A DNA stretch of 64,000 nt from Legionella sainthelensi (GCF_900637685.1 NZ_LR134388.1:3747001-3811000), one strand, 5' to 3'; shown: positions 46,768-56,892, counted from the stretch's first letter. Numbers and translations: made by a program. The notes: generated by a model from the letters alone, not told the origin.

Positions 46768-47403
46768 TCAGGTCCTTTTGGGAGGTAACTGAAGCGTTAC
46801 ACCTTTAAAAATCATAAATAAAGCAATTACCTGAATCAAATGATACACAGAATTGTAATGAATATTGACTGAAAATGAAACTTGCGACTGTTGGATATAA
46901 GCAGCTAAAAAACTAATACAAATACCAGCAATTATCCAAAGACAAAATACTTTTTTATCTTTTTTAAGCACGATGAGATTTGCTATGAGTAAAAAAACTA
47001 GTGCAGGAAGATAATTATACATAGCTACAGCATAGTTCTGAGTAAAAAATATAACGATGACTGAGTAAGGAAGATAGAGCAGGATAACAAAAAGAATCCA
47101 GATAAATAATCTATCGATTTTGAAAAGATAGTAACCGCCTAAAATCCAACAAGACACAGCGGTGACGCCGAGGCTCAGTAATGTAAAAATCCACAGACAT
47201 TTGTAATAAAGGCTTTCTTCATTAGCAAAAAATCCATGGACTACACCACCCAAAAAGGATGAAAAGGCAATCGATAGAAAGAATAATATCCATATACCAA
47301 CAAAAGGACTATTTCCATGTCGGTACTGCCAAATCATCCAAGTGAACCCCAGGCAAACAAAAGTGATAAAAAAGTCAGTAATTGCAACATATATCTCCGT
47401 CAT
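46768..47403 (-). CDS. Polytopic membrane protein, 211 aa
   Basis: About six to seven hydrophobic segments are visible. SSFLGGVVHGFF and NSVYHLIQVIALFMIF place conserved-looking His residues near helix ends, reminiscent of ceramidase/CREST-type hydrolases, but this is only a resemblance. First gene of the operon with the FAD oxidase and the methyltransferase. It may anchor or supply a lipid-like substrate for them, by inference. Confidence 0.65.
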   Translation of the reverse strand: MTEIYVAITDFFITFVCLGFTWMIWQYRHGNSPFVGIWILFFLSIAFSSFLGGVVHGFFANEESLYYKCLWIFTLLSLGVTAVSCWILGGYYLFKIDRLFIWILFVILLYLPYSVIVIFFTQNYAVAMYNYLPALVFLLIANLIVLKKDKKVFCLWIIAGICISFLAAYIQQSQVSFSVNIHYNSVYHLIQVIALFMIFKGVTLQLPPKRT

Positions 47404-47733
47404 GGACTGTTCCTACACAATAGACTGCATTTAGCTTTTTAGTAAACCACAGTAGCGCATGGACATCCACTAAAGCATTCTTACTTTAGCCATAATGAAC
47501 ATCATTTATTAAGCCTAAACCTATACCAGAGATTAATAGCAAAAGCAGCTATGGCAACTTATTACACGCCGCGCATCCAGGTAGCGGACAATTGTCAACA
47601 GATACTGATTAATCAAGGAGTAAATATAATCTCTAATGGATAAGAGCGCTGTAATATGGCAGCCATATAGGGAAATCCCGTATTAAGCGATGCGAATACG
47701 GGCGGGCGTGGCAGCTCAATGCAAAATTGAGGT
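47404..47733. other. 330-base intergenic region with a strong inverted repeat
   Basis: An 8-bp repeat CCCGTATT/AATACGGG with a 10-base loop lies at 47677-47702, about 30 bases beyond the end of the minus-strand 760-aa gene, and could terminate it. No gene is seen in the remainder. Confidence 0.45.
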
Positions 47734-50013
47734 TTACCAACCAAATCTGAAGTCGAAAAGAGGCTTTTCGATCGATTTAGGCGTCAGTTTGGAAGTTAAA
47801 ATTTTTAATTCATGATACCCATCAAGTACACTGTCTGCTACTGCAAGTGCGTCAGGAAAACAATAGTCGATTTGTTTGCATTCATTAGCAAGTACATGCA
47901 GATTTTTCCAATGGGTTATATTTTTGACATCGATTTTTTTAGAGTCAATTAACTGTTTATAACAGAAAAGTTCTAAAAATCTTTTTACTTTATCTGTGTC
48001 CGTCTTACGTTCAATTAAATTATGAAAAATTTTACCTATATGCAACTGCAATTTTTCTTGTGTCAACGGCAATGTATTATCAATTATAAATTCTGCTGCT
48101 GCTTTAAAAAAAGCAGAGAGCGCGACACTTTCTTGGGGTTGTGTCTGCGGTTTGAAAAAAGTGGAAGCTGGGGGCTTCTTTTTTCGCACAAAGAAATCTA
48201 AAAACTCACTGTTTTTTAAAGTCGAATCTAATAATAATTGGAGTGTTCCATGCTTATTCGCATCGTTTTTACGATCTTTCATTGCATCAGAGGCTGCAAC
48301 AAATAAGGTTGGATCTATATTGGTCAAATGAGTATTTGTTAACATGGCTATGAATTCTTGATCACAGGGTGTTTTTTCACATTCTTTTAAAAGTATTCTT
48401 CTCAACGACTCTTGGTAGACCGTAATGCTCGCGGGATCATTAAGAATAGAATCATCAGGTATGATTTCTATAGCTTGGGTAAATACTAATTTAAGCAGGA
48501 CTCCCCTGTTTTCTTTTTTCTCTCGGTTAAAAGAATCATAAACTTCGCTAAAAAAATGAGGATTGCTGGCTGCTTTTGTTATTAAATGTTTAAAAAACTC
48601 TTTAGGACGTGAATCATCGGAAGATGAGGAACTAATTTTCTCTGCCTCGTTCCAAAGTACTTGATAAAATATTTCTGGTTTTCGCATTTCAGGTTTGATT
48701 GATATTTTTTTGTATGCATCTATTTTTGAATGAATATAATTTTTAATATCAACACGACATGCACTACTCAAAGCTTTATTTTCATTAATGGCATTCTCAT
48801 AATTTCCGAGCGCTTTGAATGCTTTCTTGAGCGCTTCTGATTTCCTGGTATTACCAAAATAACTGTTGACTATTCCCTCTACCGATTTATCAAAAATGTA
48901 ATCGATTAATTGTCGGAGGTGAAAAAACTCACCATCAGTATCTATATTCAATGGTTTATTTGTTAGATTTTTAGCTGACTCCAACATGGGATTTATCACA
49001 TGTTGGAGCGTACTGAGCTCCCTCATTTGTGTTGTGCACCATTTATAAACATCTTCAGGTACTCGTTCTTTCAACAGGCCTTTTAAATTTGCCAGCACAC
49101 AATTACCTATTTTTTGGGATTTTACATGTTTGCCCCAGCTAAAACTAAAACCTAAATCTTTTAGTGTTTTATCATATTGATCGTAAAACCTCTTATAGCT
49201 GTCTTCACTACCATTGACTACACCCAATCCGGTAATTGTCTCAATTACTGTTCTTAACTTATTTAAATCTAAGCCAGCGGTATTAATGCGATAAACTAAA
49301 TTATAATTTGATCTTTGGCCATTACCACGATTGCAATGCGTAATAATTAATTGATTTTTTTCTTTATATATTTGGGTATAGATTGCATGGCCATTGCAGT
49401 CATGCTCAATTGTTAAATCATGACCATAGAGGGTCTTTCGAATTCTTTTTAAAGTAATTTCCTTTTTATCTTCGATAACGATTGTTTTAATTGACTCAGA
49501 AAACCGATTAAAAACGCTTTTGTATTCCTTTAACTCAGAAGCAGTATATGTTTTTCCTTCTATTTGAATGTCTTGCGCAAGGACTGTTGATAATAGTTTT
49601 ACAAATTCTTCACTAGCGGCTTTAACAACCAAACCTTGTTTTCTAACATGCTCTTTGTGATTAACTACTAAATCCACCATATAACCATGAAACATAGCAG
49701 ACCAGAGAGGTAAAAAATTTTTACTTTCCTCATCATCTACATCACTTAACCATTTTTTCTTTTTAAGAATCGTTTCGTTTAATGTCGCTTTCTTTTTGGC
49801 GTTACCCTTTTTGGTCTTTATTTTATTTAGTTCTTCTTCTGCATCAGTTATTTCCTTTTTGACCCGATCATAAGCTGCAGAAGCAGGTTTATTAAGATTT
49901 TGTCGCGTTAAATCGGTCCGCATAAGTAGCTCAAATTCATGCGTAAAATCTACTATTTTTTTTACGGTGGGAATGGATACAACACGCTTATTTTTTTCTT
50001 TTTTTGATTGCAT
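47734..50013 (-). CDS. Large effector-like protein with a His-before-Cys motif pair
   Basis: No family is assigned to this 759-aa soluble protein. Residues about 50-100 are a basic, Lys-rich coiled-coil stretch. CNGHAIYTQIYK (His209), THCNRGNG (Cys227) and KSQKIGNCVLANLKG (Cys305) resemble motifs in cysteine-peptidase-like domains of Legionella proteins, but in His-then-Cys order. The C-terminal half is helix-rich. No signal peptide. The ATG at 50013 follows an AGGA site; the longer frame from 50112 would add a hydrophobic N terminus that looks like upstream sequence. A host-targeted effector role is inferred. Confidence 0.6.
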   Translation of the reverse strand: MQSKKEKNKRVVSIPTVKKIVDFTHEFELLMRTDLTRQNLNKPASAAYDRVKKEITDAEEELNKIKTKKGNAKKKATLNETILKKKKWLSDVDDEESKNFLPLWSAMFHGYMVDLVVNHKEHVRKQGLVVKAASEEFVKLLSTVLAQDIQIEGKTYTASELKEYKSVFNRFSESIKTIVIEDKKEITLKRIRKTLYGHDLTIEHDCNGHAIYTQIYKEKNQLIITHCNRGNGQRSNYNLVYRINTAGLDLNKLRTVIETITGLGVVNGSEDSYKRFYDQYDKTLKDLGFSFSWGKHVKSQKIGNCVLANLKGLLKERVPEDVYKWCTTQMRELSTLQHVINPMLESAKNLTNKPLNIDTDGEFFHLRQLIDYIFDKSVEGIVNSYFGNTRKSEALKKAFKALGNYENAINENKALSSACRVDIKNYIHSKIDAYKKISIKPEMRKPEIFYQVLWNEAEKISSSSSDDSRPKEFFKHLITKAASNPHFFSEVYDSFNREKKENRGVLLKLVFTQAIEIIPDDSILNDPASITVYQESLRRILLKECEKTPCDQEFIAMLTNTHLTNIDPTLFVAASDAMKDRKNDANKHGTLQLLLDSTLKNSEFLDFFVRKKKPPASTFFKPQTQPQESVALSAFFKAAAEFIIDNTLPLTQEKLQLHIGKIFHNLIERKTDTDKVKRFLELFCYKQLIDSKKIDVKNITHWKNLHVLANECKQIDYCFPDALAVADSVLDGYHELKILTSKLTPKSIEKPLFDFRFGW

Positions 50014-50138
50014 AATCTGGCCATCCTGACTAAATGCTTTATAAAAATACATAGTTAGTATATATAACACATATAGTTTTATTGTAAATCCAATTTTATG
50101 GATTTCGCTCAACTTGTATTAATACTTTAATTAGAAAA

Positions 50139-51026
50139 TTAATTACGTACCTGTACCACTTCGCGAATCAACTCCAACCAGGCTTTTGCCGCAGTTGAAA
50201 GATAGGCATTGCGGCGCCATGTCATAGCCATATTCCATTGCAGCATGTCGTCATCAAGTAACAGAGAATGAATCTGTGGGTTTGGTCGCTCAGCGCTAAT
50301 CATTCGTGGTAGAAAAGCAACCCCTAGGCCTGAGGAAACAAGTTCCAACATAAAATCAATCTGGCTGCTTTGTGCAACCACTTTGGGTTGAAAACCAACA
50401 CGACCACATGCGTCCAGAATTAATCGATGCAAGGCAAAACCACTACCAAACAGGATGAAGGGAGTATCTTTAAGTTCTTTTAATGAAATAGAATCTCGAG
50501 CTGCAAAAGGATGGCTAGATGCCAAGAGCGCCACAATGGGTTCACTTCGAACTGGTTGACAATCAAACTCTTCAGAAATAGGCAATAAAGTTCCTGCAAA
50601 ATCGATACTACCCGCGCGCAAACATTCTGCAAGCTTATCACTGCCATGCTCTATAAGTTCTACTTCAATACCAGGATAACGTTGGCTGTAGCGTGCAAAA
50701 AGCGGTGCAAATAAAGTGGAACTACCCACAGGAGAGATACCCAACCGAAGTTTTCCTTGCTTCAAACCACGAATCTCATCAAGCTCTTTAAGAAGATCGT
50801 CCCGATCTGCAAGAAGTTTAATTCCTCGGCGATAAACGATTTCACCTGCTGCAGTGGGTACATTATGGCGTTTAAAACGCTCAATGAGCGGCACTCCCAG
50901 TTCATCCTCAAGCTGTTTGATTGCTTTACTTACCGTGGACTGAGTGGCAAAAAGAAGTTCTGCTGCTTTGGAAAAATTACCTTGACGTACAACCTCTATA
51001 AATATACGAAGCAATTTAAATTCCAT
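50139..51026 (-). CDS. LysR-family regulator, likely CidR-type for the LrgA/LrgB genes
   Basis: The 295-aa protein has the helix-turn-helix region FIEVVRQGNFSKAAELLFATQSTVSKAIKQLEDELGVPL and the effector domain. It is divergent from the LrgA/LrgB operon, starting about 100 bases from it, the arrangement of CidR with cidAB. The shared AT-rich intergenic region (51027-51131) likely holds the operator; I cannot define a precise site. It would activate the pair in response to a carbon or acid signal, by analogy. Confidence 0.85.
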   Translation of the reverse strand: MEFKLLRIFIEVVRQGNFSKAAELLFATQSTVSKAIKQLEDELGVPLIERFKRHNVPTAAGEIVYRRGIKLLADRDDLLKELDEIRGLKQGKLRLGISPVGSSTLFAPLFARYSQRYPGIEVELIEHGSDKLAECLRAGSIDFAGTLLPISEEFDCQPVRSEPIVALLASSHPFAARDSISLKELKDTPFILFGSGFALHRLILDACGRVGFQPKVVAQSSQIDFMLELVSSGLGVAFLPRMISAERPNPQIHSLLLDDDMLQWNMAMTWRRNAYLSTAAKAWLELIREVVQVRN

Positions 51027-51131
51027 AACTATTCCAAATTAGAATGATTATTAGTCAATAAATTCATTTTATTCATAATCTACAAGAGTGTAAACTTTAT
51101 TGAAAAATAAAAAAGCAAAGTGATCTTCCAT

Positions 51132-51521
51132 ATGGCAAAAACGATTCGGCAAAACTCTTTATTTCAAGTACTCTTAGTTTTTATTTTTTGGTTATCTTGC
51201 GACCTGGTTGTGAAACTTATCAAGCTCCCAGTGTCTGGAGGCGTATTGGGTTTGGGTATTGTTTTACTACTCTTAATGACAAAACATCTACAACTAGACA
51301 GCATAAAATCTGGAGCTCAATTACTCTTGGCAGATATGCTTCTTTTTTTTATTCCCGCGGTACTTGCAGTACTAGAGCATAAAGAGTTTATCGGATTCCT
51401 AGGGCTTAAAATATTCTTTGTTATTGTGCTTAGCACCCTGGCCGTAATGTTGATCACTGCCCTAGTTGTTGATTATTGCTACCATTGGAGAAATAACCAT
51501 GCCAAGTCATATTCTCTCTGA
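51132..51521 (+). CDS. CidA/LrgA family holin-like protein
   Basis: The 129-aa protein has four hydrophobic segments and the family pattern LIKLPVSGGVLGLGIVLLLL and ADMLLFFIPAVLAVLEH. Such proteins form membrane pores or carriers affecting autolysis and pyruvate uptake together with LrgB. The ATG at 51132 is used; a GTG four codons upstream is possible. Its end overlaps the start of the LrgB gene by 23 bases, showing coupling. Confidence 0.85.
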   Translation: MAKTIRQNSLFQVLLVFIFWLSCDLVVKLIKLPVSGGVLGLGIVLLLLMTKHLQLDSIKSGAQLLLADMLLFFIPAVLAVLEHKEFIGFLGLKIFFVIVLSTLAVMLITALVVDYCYHWRNNHAKSYSL

Positions 51522-52212
51522 GCCAGTCATACAAGCACTTTTCTGGTCAACTTTAACCATCACAATCTATTATATTTCCAAAAAACTATACAATAAATGG
51601 CCATTTTGGTGGCTTATGCCACTTACTTTCGCACCGCTCATTCTTGCAAGTCTTGTTTCTTTGCTTGATGTGAATTATCAAGATTATTTAAGCGGGACTA
51701 GATGGTTAGTGCAACTAATTGGACCTGCTACAGTTGCCTTTGCAATCCCCATTTATGAGCAACATGCACTCATTCGCCAGCATTGGCCAATACTTCTAAT
51801 TGGCGTCATTGCTGGAAGTATCACTTCACTGTCATCAAGTTGGTTATTAGCCAGTCTTATAGGGCTTGATGAGCAAATACGATTAAGTTTAATACCGCAC
51901 TCTATCAGCACACCCTTTGCTCTAGAGGCCTCGCGCAGCATTGGCGCCCCCGCTGAACTCACTGCATTATTCGTCGTCATTACCGGTATATTGGGAGCGA
52001 TTATTGGCGATATTTTACTCAAATACGTATCATGTCATTCCTCCTTAGCTAAAGGTGCTCTTTTTGGAGCAGGAGCCCATTCCGCCGGGACAGCACAGGC
52101 ACGTAAAATAGGAAATACTGAAGGTGCGATTGCTAGCCTGGTAATGATTTTATCAGGTTTATTCAATATAATCCTTCTCCCTTTTATGAATCACGTTCTA
52201 ATGCGAGGATAA
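51499..52212 (+). CDS. CidB/LrgB family membrane protein
   Basis: The 237-aa protein has several membrane helices, with WLVQLIGPATVAFAIPIY, SISTPFALEASRSIGAPAEL and FGAGAHSAGTAQARKIG typical of LrgB/CidB. GGAGAAATAACC precedes the ATG at 51499, inside the LrgA gene end. It is the partner of LrgA in murein hydrolase control or pyruvate transport. Confidence 0.88.
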   Translation: MPSHILSEPVIQALFWSTLTITIYYISKKLYNKWPFWWLMPLTFAPLILASLVSLLDVNYQDYLSGTRWLVQLIGPATVAFAIPIYEQHALIRQHWPILLIGVIAGSITSLSSSWLLASLIGLDEQIRLSLIPHSISTPFALEASRSIGAPAELTALFVVITGILGAIIGDILLKYVSCHSSLAKGALFGAGAHSAGTAQARKIGNTEGAIASLVMILSGLFNIILLPFMNHVLMRG

Positions 52213-52331
52213 AATCATTTTAATTTTTTTATTTAAAGCAAACATCCACCTATACTCCATGAACACAATTTGAGTCTATTTTTCTTAAGTCTGCATTAAG
52301 ATGTGCTCTATAAAAACTAACTCTCTTCTCT

Positions 52332-53243
52332 CTAAATCCAGTTTTCATTTGCAGTAAAAGCAATAGTTAGCCAGCGTTCTGGCGTATCTTCTCCAATAGC
52401 TGCCGCTATTTCATTACGAATTTCATCCAAGGCTTCAATGCTTGCAATTGGGTAGCTTTTAGGTACTACGATATGTATTTCAATAAATTGTGCACGTCCA
52501 ATTTTTGCAACGTAACTTGTGTAGGTTTTGAAACCGCGCTGTTTGGTAAGTTCATCTAAAAACTCTCTTATTTTTTCATCAAGACCTAAGGGCGCCATGC
52601 GAAATATGTCTCGCATCGCATCACGAACCGCCCCCATAGGCACAAAAATCAAACAAGCAGAAAGAATCGCTAATATGAGTGGATCAATATAGGGTGTAAA
52701 ATATCCGTAGGCTCCCCCATCCAACAAGGCTGCAATTCCAAATGCGATTAGGAGAGAAGATGAAATTAATGCTGACATTAACCAACTTTGAATATCTAAT
52801 CGTAAAAATTCGGACTTAATGTGGCGGTTTTCTTTAATCAAATAAAAATACATCCCTGTCGATAAAAAAAACACCAAAAAAGCAAACACAAATGCCCAAT
52901 CAAAATTCAGTTCATGCCCACCAGACATTAAACTGCCAATTGCGTTTACTAATGCATAGGCACAGAGCAGTATCAAAATACTACCATTCAAAACAAGTAC
53001 CATAGGTTCCACATGCCAGTAACCATATTGAAATCTTCGACTTCCCTTACTGGTTAAAAGACGGGTAACAAAAAGGGCCAGAACTGACATAACCGTATCA
53101 ACCATATTAAACATACCATCAAAGACAATAGCCAATGAACCTGATAATAAACCAAATAAAATACCTACTACGGCTAAGAGAAAGGTAACAGCTATTGATA
53201 GTTTAAGAGCTCGTCGTTCATGAAGTCCATCTGGCATTTTCAT
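52332..53243 (-). CDS. Cation diffusion facilitator (CDF) family metal transporter
   Basis: The 303-aa protein has six membrane helices with the CDF pattern: SGSLAIVFDGMFNMVDTVMS carries two metal-binding Asp residues four apart, and FLRLDIQSWLMSAL is the matching helix V with Asp but without the usual second Asp/His pair, so the exact ion is uncertain. The C-terminal cytosolic domain is present. CDF proteins export Zn, Fe, Mn or Co using the proton gradient. AGGA precedes the ATG. No visible operon. Confidence 0.85.
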   Translation of the reverse strand: MKMPDGLHERRALKLSIAVTFLLAVVGILFGLLSGSLAIVFDGMFNMVDTVMSVLALFVTRLLTSKGSRRFQYGYWHVEPMVLVLNGSILILLCAYALVNAIGSLMSGGHELNFDWAFVFAFLVFFLSTGMYFYLIKENRHIKSEFLRLDIQSWLMSALISSSLLIAFGIAALLDGGAYGYFTPYIDPLILAILSACLIFVPMGAVRDAMRDIFRMAPLGLDEKIREFLDELTKQRGFKTYTSYVAKIGRAQFIEIHIVVPKSYPIASIEALDEIRNEIAAAIGEDTPERWLTIAFTANENWI

Positions 53244-53313
53244 TTGGGTAATTTCCTGGTATTAAATAATGCGTTATGCACTGAGTGAGCTAGTGCCTCA
53301 ACCTCATCTTATT

Positions 53314-54726
53314 TCAACATGTTATAATTTTACGCACATTAATTTTACGTCCTTTTAATTTTCCACTTTGTAAATATTGGTGCGCTTTATCTGCTTGGCT
53401 GTGGTGGATTGCAACATAGGAATGCGTGGCGGTGATGTTAATTTTTCCTACAGTATTTCCTGCCAGCCCTGCATCTTTGGTTAATGCCCCTAGGATGTCT
53501 CCGGGACGAATTTTATCTTTTTTACCGGACGAAAGACAAAGCGTAACCATTTCTGGCACTAGCCGAGCAGTATGGTGATTTTCTAATGTACTCATGTTTC
53601 CCCAGCTAATCGAATGCTGTAGGTTATCTTCAATGGCACAAATTCGTTGTGCATCTGCAGGTGTGGTAATACTTAAGGCAATGCCTTTACTTCCTGCGCG
53701 CCCAGTTCGACCAATACGATGAATATGGACATCGTGATCAAAAGCAAGATCAAAATTAATCACTGCAGAAAGTTCCTTTATATCAAGTCCCCGTGCTGCC
53801 ACATCAGTGGCGACAAGAATAGAGCAACTATGATTGGCAAAACGTAACACAGCAAGATCACGATCAACTTGCTCCATATCACCATTTAAAGCGATAGCAC
53901 TGAAACCCTCTTCGATGAGCTGGTCTGTGACCTCCACTGTTTGTTGCTTGGTATTACAGAAGATTAATGTTGAAGCGGGTCGATAGTGTAATAGTAATGA
54001 CTTTAATAAGGGAAATTTCTGCGCTTGTTTCGTTACCTCATAAAAATATTCTTCAATATCAATTTCTCCAGAAGGAGTTTCGACATGAACTTCTTGCGGG
54101 TTCCTCATAAATTGTTTTGAAATCTGTTTGATTTCTTCAGGATAAGTCGCAGAAAAAAGTAAGGTTTGACGTTGTTGAGGACAAACCGAAATAATGCTTT
54201 TAATGTCATCAAAAAATCCCATATCCAACATTCTATCAGCCTCATCTAAAACTAAAGTTTTTACCTGGGATAAATCTAAAGAGGCGTTTTTTAAATGCTT
54301 AAGAACTCTCCCGGGTGTGCCTACAATAATATGGGCTCCATGTCTTAATGAATCAAGCTGAGGCTTCATAGGGATACCACCGGATAAATTAATAATTTTG
54401 ACATTAGGCATCAAACAGGCTAATCGACGGGTAGCTTGGCTTACTTGTTCTGCCAGTTCACGGGTAGGACACAGCACTAAACCCTGCACGGCAAAAAAAG
54501 AAATTTTTAAATTATTTAATAGAGACAAAGCAAAAGCAGCGGTCTTTCCACTACCTGTTTTGGCTTGAGCAATAATATCTTCATTTCTAAGAATTAGAGG
54601 CAGGCTTTGCATTTGAATAGGAGTCATATTTTCATAGTTTGCAGCAGCAAGGCTTTTTATTAATTCTTGGCGAAGCGGGAGCAAAGAAAATGACATATAT
54701 TGATCGGTATGTTTTGATTGAATCAT
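53314..54726 (-). CDS. dbpA: ATP-dependent RNA helicase DbpA
   Basis: A DEAD-box helicase with AQAKTGSGKTAAF (motif I), PTRELAEQ, GTPGRVL, LDEADRMLDMGF (motif II), SAT, and HRIGRTGRAG (motif VI). The C-terminal DbpA RNA-binding domain is visible as KIRPGDILGALTKDAGLAG and VGKINI..SYVAI. In other bacteria this domain recruits the enzyme to hairpin 92 of 23S rRNA for 50S assembly. The length, 470 aa, is normal. The first ATG is kept; a later ATG ten codons on is possible since neither has a strong site. Confidence 0.93.
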   Translation of the reverse strand: MIQSKHTDQYMSFSLLPLRQELIKSLAAANYENMTPIQMQSLPLILRNEDIIAQAKTGSGKTAAFALSLLNNLKISFFAVQGLVLCPTRELAEQVSQATRRLACLMPNVKIINLSGGIPMKPQLDSLRHGAHIIVGTPGRVLKHLKNASLDLSQVKTLVLDEADRMLDMGFFDDIKSIISVCPQQRQTLLFSATYPEEIKQISKQFMRNPQEVHVETPSGEIDIEEYFYEVTKQAQKFPLLKSLLLHYRPASTLIFCNTKQQTVEVTDQLIEEGFSAIALNGDMEQVDRDLAVLRFANHSCSILVATDVAARGLDIKELSAVINFDLAFDHDVHIHRIGRTGRAGSKGIALSITTPADAQRICAIEDNLQHSISWGNMSTLENHHTARLVPEMVTLCLSSGKKDKIRPGDILGALTKDAGLAGNTVGKINITATHSYVAIHHSQADKAHQYLQSGKLKGRKINVRKIITC

Positions 54727-55018
54727 GGAAATCGCTTATTTTTATAGAAGCAGGTAGATTAACATTTTTTAGTGCAATTTTAAATCAGTTTGTGTTGAGT
54801 TGACCAATCCAGTTTTGTGAGAGTTGTCTTTAATAACTTTTGTTGAATCTTTAACCTTAAAGTAGAGCGCCCGTTTAAAAGTAACCCGATAAAAATGAAA
54901 CATCTTGGGTAGTGAGCAACAGTACAACCAGCTTGATTGGTGTTTATTGAATTTACATCTTAGATAAACTAAGATAAGTGTGCGCAATTTGATCATAACA
55001 AAAACAAAGGGTGTAAAA

Positions 55019-55423
55019 ATGAAAAAAATTTTGTCGCTAACTGTCCTTTCCATTTTGATCAGCAGCTGTGCTTCTATTCCAGCTAATCCACAAGCAAACC
55101 GTGTTATTGCCTCTCCCAATCCTATACCCAAAGGCTGTAAATACTTAGGGCAAGTTGTTGGAAATCAAGGTAATTTCTTTACTGGAAGCTTTACTTCTAA
55201 CCGTAACTTAGAAGAAGGTGCCATGAACGATCTTAAAAATAAAGCAGCAAAATTAGGTGCAAACTACATTCAATTAGTGACCAACCGTGCCGGAGTTACT
55301 GGTTCAATGAACGGTGCGTTTAATAGTCATGGTGGTTTTATGAGTGGCAGCTCGGAACAAACAAACGTTACCAACTTAGGAAATGCCTATCTGTGCCCAC
55401 CAAAATCAATCGGATTGGACTAA
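55019..55423 (+). CDS. Small lipoprotein, DUF4156-like
   Basis: The ATG at 55019 follows AAAGGG. The signal peptide MKKILSLTVLSILISSC ends in a lipobox (ISSC), so the protein would be lipid-anchored. The mature part of about 115 aa has KYLGQVVGNQGN and LKNKAAKLGANYIQL, features of the DUF4156 family of unknown function. An earlier in-frame start (54980) is less likely. Gene stands alone. Confidence 0.8.
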   Translation: MKKILSLTVLSILISSCASIPANPQANRVIASPNPIPKGCKYLGQVVGNQGNFFTGSFTSNRNLEEGAMNDLKNKAAKLGANYIQLVTNRAGVTGSMNGAFNSHGGFMSGSSEQTNVTNLGNAYLCPPKSIGLD

Positions 55424-55833
55424 ATTTCGCTGATTCCCAGGTGCCCTAAAAATTGATTTTCCTTAGTACCTATTTAATTGGGTTGTTTTTTACACACTTA
55501 TTCCACATTCTTAATTTGTCTTGAGTCAACATTGCCTGGTTGCTCTCGAATAAGGCTAAAAACAGGGCGAGCTTCCCTTGGATTCTACTGCTTGTTCGCC
55601 GAATCCAAGGGCACGCCGCTGGACATAATCAGCGATGTAGTCGGGGGGGAATTCGTCACTGGATTTTCACCCTCACTACTTACTAAAAATGGACATATTC
55701 ATCCGTATGTCATTCTGGGGGTGTTCTACAGATAGAGAAATTCAGATATTGTCTCACATTGTGATAGACAAACAGTATATAATCACCAATATCTAATGTT
55801 TATAAAGTTAAATGATTACAACCAGGATGAGTA
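55424..55833. other. 410-base intergenic region with a perfect 11-bp inverted repeat
   Basis: CCCTTGGATTC (55575-55585) and GAATCCAAGGG (55601-55611) flank a 15-base loop in a GC-richer patch. No T-run follows. An 85-codon frame across it lacks coding character and is not called. Confidence 0.45.
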
Positions 55834-56862
55834 ATGATTTTAGCTCTTTTTCTGCTCTTCGTGTCCGCTATAGCAATCTATATTTCCTGTGAATATTTTG
55901 TTAATGCCATAGAATGGGTTGGACATAAATTTAACATAAGTAAAAATGCTACCGGTACAATACTTGCAGCGTTTGGGACGGCCCTACCTGAAAGTGTAGT
56001 CACTTTCGTAGCCGTAGTATTTGGTAATACGCCGGCACAAAAGGAAATTGGCATTGGCGCCGCAATCGGCGGGCCTTTAGTATTATCAACCATCGCTTAC
56101 TCTATTGTTGGATTGACGTTTTTTATCCAAAACCATTCAAGAAAACCATTGATATCTAAAACAACAGAGCTTCGTCTCGGACATGATCAGATCTGGTTTA
56201 TGAAAATATTTGTAGTAAAAATTTTACTTGGGCTCGCTGTTTTTAGCTATAAACCATGGTTAGGAATAGGATTTCTGATCGCCTACGCTTTTTATGTAAA
56301 GCAGGAAATACAGGGGACGGATGATCCAGAACACCTGGATTTTTTAGAGCCCCTGAAAATAAGACCCCATGATGATAGTCCTTCACATAATTGGGCTTTA
56401 TTGCAAACTCTTTTGTCGCTCATTGTTATTTTCATAAGCTCACATGTTTTTGTCCAGCAACTTGGAACGATAGGACCAGCTTTAGGCTTGCCTCCCCAGA
56501 TGGTTGCTTTATTATTAAGTCCAATAGCTACAGAGCTTCCAGAAATATTAAACGCTATAATATGGGTTCGCCAAGGAAAACAAATACTCGCTTTAGCTAA
56601 TATTAGTGGAGCAATGATGATTCAAGCGACCATTCCAAGCGCTTTAGGAATCTTTTTTACACCATGGATTTTAGATGCGGCGTCTTTGTGGGGAGCTGTA
56701 ATTACATTATTATCAATTTGGGGGCTCTACCTCTTACTCCAAAAAAGTGAATTGACCAGCTCTCGTTTATCCTATTTTGGATTGTTTTATTTTCTATTTG
56801 CAATAGGGCTTTTTTCATTTAATACTGAAATTAATATTCTAAGCCAGTTGGCCAAGCAATGA
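55834..56862 (+). CDS. Sodium/calcium (CaCA) antiporter family protein
   Basis: The 342-aa protein has about ten helices and the two alpha-repeat motifs of the CaCA family: ILAAFGTALPESVVTF (about residues 43-58) and SPIATELPEILNAI (about 229-242), followed by NISGAMMIQATIPS. These form the ion-binding core with paired Glu. A candidate AGGA site lies before the ATG. The physiological ion could be Ca2+ or another cation. Confidence 0.85.
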   Translation: MILALFLLFVSAIAIYISCEYFVNAIEWVGHKFNISKNATGTILAAFGTALPESVVTFVAVVFGNTPAQKEIGIGAAIGGPLVLSTIAYSIVGLTFFIQNHSRKPLISKTTELRLGHDQIWFMKIFVVKILLGLAVFSYKPWLGIGFLIAYAFYVKQEIQGTDDPEHLDFLEPLKIRPHDDSPSHNWALLQTLLSLIVIFISSHVFVQQLGTIGPALGLPPQMVALLLSPIATELPEILNAIIWVRQGKQILALANISGAMMIQATIPSALGIFFTPWILDAASLWGAVITLLSIWGLYLLLQKSELTSSRLSYFGLFYFLFAIGLFSFNTEINILSQLAKQ

Positions 56863-56892
56863 CTCTCTTTGAAATGATCAAAAGCACTCGTT

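Noticed and set aside
55478..55735. 85-codon ORF between the lipoprotein and antiporter genes
   Set aside because: Spans an inverted repeat, composition unlike a protein, no start signals.
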